Assembly (NCBI GenBank): GCA_945898105.1
Contig: CAMDHL010000065.1
Location: 1 to 9,626 of the forward strand
Length of the DNA stretch: 9,626 bases
From: Comamonas sp. lk
GTDB taxonomy: Bacteria; Pseudomonadota; Gammaproteobacteria; Burkholderiales; Burkholderiaceae_C
Direction of reading: 5' to 3'
In this document: positions 8,795-9,626 of the stretch, piece after piece
Layout: each line of letters opens with the position of its first letter
Position numbering within the stretch: the first letter of the stretch is position 1
Made by a program: the position numbers and the translations under genes
Notes under the pieces: generated by a model
What the model saw: only the letters and a program-made list of their open reading frames with translations
What the model was told of the DNA's origin: nothing
Databases searched by the model: none

Positions 8795-9232
8795 ATGACC
8801 AATATCGACGAACTCAAAAGCACTGGGCTCAAGGCCACTGTGCCGCGGCTGAAGATTCTGGAAGTATTCCAGCGCAGCCGCCAGCGTCATATGTCGGCTG
8901 AAGACATTTTCAGGGTGCTGCTGCAAGAGCGTGCGGATGTGGGCCTGGCCACGGTTTATCGGGTGCTGACCCAGTTCGAGCAAGCGGGCATCTTGAAGCG
9001 CAGCCAGTTTGAGGGCGGCAAATCGGTGTTTGAATTGGACCAGGGCGAACACCACGACCACTTGGTCTGCCTAGACTGCGGCCAAGTGGAAGAGTTTTAC
9101 GACGCCGAGATCGAAAAGCGCCAGCATGCGGTTGCCAAAGCCAAAGGCTTTACCATCACCGACCACGCGCTCAGCCTCTACGCTAGTTGCACCAAAGCCG
9201 ACTGTGCCAACCGCAAAGCTGGCCGCAGCTAG
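8795..9232 (+). CDS. fur: Ferric uptake regulator Fur
   Basis: Fur is a dimeric, metal-dependent cytoplasmic repressor that binds DNA when loaded with Fe(II) and controls iron uptake and storage genes. The 145-residue length is typical. The N-terminal winged helix covers about 1-80 and includes [24 protein letters not shown], the recognition helix [17 protein letters not shown] and the wing GGKSVFEL. The metal-binding region has HHDH (86-89), then CLDCG with C92 and C95, and a second cysteine pair at C132 and C137 near the end. It is the only confidently called plus-strand gene and is divergent from bamE. The bases before the ATG lack a Shine-Dalgarno sequence. The two Cys pairs and the HHDH motif favour Fur over Zur, with high confidence. 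Confidence 0.97.
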   Translation: MTNIDELKSTGLKATVPRLKILEVFQRSRQRHMSAEDIFRVLLQERADVGLATVYRVLTQFEQAGILKRSQFEGGKSVFELDQGEHHDHLVCLDCGQVEEFYDAEIEKRQHAVAKAKGFTITDHALSLYASCTKADCANRKAGRS

Positions 9233-9323
9233 AGCGCTCTGCAAGCCGTTAGCGCGCGCAAAACGCCACCTTATCCAAACTGCCTTAGCCATGCAAAGCA
9301 AGCGTGGTGAAGAGGAATTGACT

Positions 9324-9428
9324 ATGGTTGAAAGCAAGTCAAATCACCGGCCCAGAAAGCGGCCGGGATTTAAGACGCGATACGACGTATTTCACGCTTC
9401 GTTAAACCGCGTTGCACCTCGTACTTGA
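9324..9428 (+). CDS. Possible small, highly basic protein (34 aa) downstream of fur
   Basis: I do not recognise this ORF and give no function. It starts 91 bases after the fur stop. Its ATG is preceded by AGAGGAA (9311-9317) with a seven-base spacer, the clearest Shine-Dalgarno sequence in the window. The product starts MVESKSNHRPRKRPGFKTRY and has nine Lys/Arg against two acidic residues, with a basic cluster RPRKRPGFKTR at 9-19. No transmembrane segment or signal peptide is visible. An in-frame ATG at 9291 would give 45 residues. A weak hairpin with T6 follows its stop directly, as expected for the end of a transcript. Against it, the size is at chance level for an ORF, and a GC hairpin lies inside it (9347-9366). 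Confidence 0.35.
   Translation: MVESKSNHRPRKRPGFKTRYDVFHASLNRVAPRT
9347..9366 (+). repeat. GC-rich hairpin downstream of fur
   Basis: A perfect six-base stem, CCGGCC at 9347-9352 and GGCCGG at 9361-9366, flanks an eight-base loop (CAGAAAGC). Only a short ATTTAAG follows, not a real T run, so it is a poor intrinsic terminator. It could be a structure in the fur 3' untranslated region or simply part of the small ORF's Arg/Pro codons. Confidence 0.4.
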
Positions 9429-9434
9429 CTCCGC

Positions 9435-9457
9435 TTTATTCCTAAATAAGATTTTTT
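9435..9457 (+). terminator. AT hairpin with T6 tract (possible terminator of the fur transcript)
   Basis: TTTATT can pair with AATAAG across a four-base loop (five A-T pairs and one G-T pair), followed one base later by TTTTTT (9452-9457). It lies six bases after the small-ORF stop and about 200 bases after fur. The stem is short and has no GC pairs, so termination efficiency is doubtful. The T run is the best in the plus-strand noncoding sequence. Confidence 0.35.
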
Positions 9458-9472
9458 GGGTTTCTGCAAGCC

Positions 9473-9491
9473 ATGTCGTTTTAAAAGACAT
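9473..9491. repeat. Inverted repeat ATGTC...GACAT around TTTTAAAA
   Basis: ATGTC (9473-9477) and GACAT (9487-9491) flank G plus TTTTAAAA, itself a palindrome, so the element is a near-perfect dyad of 19 bases with one unpaired G. It may be a protein-binding site or a small hairpin. No regulator is known. Confidence 0.45.
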
Positions 9492-9528
9492 CACATGCGA
9501 CAGTAATTCAGAAAAGTTTTGATAGTTG

Positions 9529-9586
9529 GTTGTTGCGGTACTGCAGGATTGACCATCCTTACATTAAGGATTAGCACCTTAACAAC
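9529..9586. repeat. Long imperfect hairpin with alternative inner stems
   Basis: The outer arms 9529-9542 and 9573-9586 can pair with 11 Watson-Crick pairs, one G-T pair and two mismatches, including GTTGTT against AACAAC. Inside lies the perfect dyad ATCCTTA-CAT-TAAGGAT (9555-9571). The same bases can pair differently: AGGAT (9545-9549) with ATCCT (9555-9559), or TTAAGG (9564-9569) with CCTTAA (9577-9582). The mutually exclusive pairings resemble a switching leader or an operator cluster. The function is unknown. Confidence 0.5.
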
Positions 9587-9605
9587 TCTTTGAACTTTTA
9601 AAGAG
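9586..9605. repeat. Inverted repeat CTCTTT...AAAGAG near the window end
   Basis: CTCTTT (9586-9591) and AAAGAG (9600-9605) form a perfect six-base stem with an eight-base loop (GAACTTTT). The left arm overlaps the outer arm of the preceding hairpin by one base. Its CTCTTTGAAC also loosely resembles an rRNA boxA antitermination motif. No rRNA is in the window. Confidence 0.4.
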
Positions 9606-9626
9606 GGCGGATGAATTAGTGAGGGG

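Larger units (their letters stand above)
9429..9626. other. Low-GC noncoding stretch with many inverted repeats
   Basis: From the small-ORF stop to the window end I find no credible gene on either strand. GC is about 39% (77 of 198 bases counted by hand), clearly below the neighbouring genes. The stretch carries a weak terminator, several inverted repeats listed separately, and a TTGACC hexamer (9549-9554) that could be a -35. It ends in AGAGGGCGG before ATG-AAT-TAG, a start followed by an immediate stop. It is probably the upstream region of a gene beyond the window. Confidence 0.6.

Noticed and set aside
8480..9232. Extended 250-residue version of fur starting inside bamE
   Set aside because: The extra N-terminal 105 residues are antisense to bamE and unlike Fur. 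The ATG at 8795 gives the standard 145-residue Fur.
9231..9240. AGAGCGCTCT palindrome overlapping the fur stop codon
   Set aside because: A ten-base palindrome with no loop and no T tract is not a terminator, and it is short enough to be chance.
9549..9582. MerR/CueR-type promoter
   Set aside because: TTGACC followed by a dyad is suggestive, but at the required 19-20 base spacer the -10 position reads GCACCT or CACCTT, and no regulator or metal-transport gene is visible.
9529..9586. Integron attC site
   Set aside because: The outer arms are GTTGTT on the left and AACAAC on the right, opposite to the RYYYAAC...GTTRRRY order of attC, and no integrase or cassette is present.
9429..9626. tRNA gene or CRISPR array
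   Set aside because: The stems do not form a cloverleaf, no TTC-arm or CCA end is seen, and there are no regularly spaced direct repeats.

Overview
The window looks like a conserved chromosomal housekeeping block from a Gram-negative betaproteobacterium, most likely Burkholderiales of the Comamonadaceae type (Rhodoferax, Limnohabitans, Polaromonas or Acidovorax relatives). The evidence is the gene order leuS-lptE-holA-proA, the dapB/bamE pair divergent from fur, the ATP-grasp-type (betaproteobacterial) glutamate-cysteine ligase at the left edge, and moderately high GC in the genes. Genus is inferred from gene content and protein style, not from a search.

Layout, left to right. Nearly everything is on the minus strand, so transcription runs right to left. 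At the left edge is the first 69 codons of gshA (1-207). A 160-base gap with a weak hairpin follows, then proA (368-1654), holA (1721-2821), lptE (2834-3430) and leuS (3445-6156). The leuS-lptE and lptE-holA gaps are 14 and 12 bases, so leuS-lptE-holA, probably with proA, reads as one operon, with a possible -10 element just upstream of leuS. A second minus-strand run is bamE (8192-8731), dapB (7366-8169), exbB (6682-7353) and exbD (6256-6672), with gaps of 22, 12 and 9 bases. fur (8795-9232) is the only recognised plus-strand gene and is divergent from bamE across 63 bases.

The genes mix biosynthesis (proline, lysine/diaminopimelate, glutathione), translation (LeuRS), replication (clamp-loader delta) and the envelope (LptE for LPS assembly, BamE for outer-membrane protein assembly, ExbB/ExbD for proton-motive-force coupling to the outer membrane). 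Fur next to exbBD is functionally suggestive because ExbBD often powers iron uptake, but no Fur box is visible here.

The region that named genes do not explain is the right end (9233-9626). It holds a possible 34-residue, very basic small ORF (9324-9428) with the best Shine-Dalgarno sequence in the window, a weak AT hairpin plus T6 tract, and then 198 bases at about 39% GC. That last part contains several inverted repeats, some of which can pair only at the expense of others. Its role is unknown, and it is the main place worth a second look. The rest of the window is ordinary and well conserved; I see no mobile element, CRISPR array, tRNA or rRNA.
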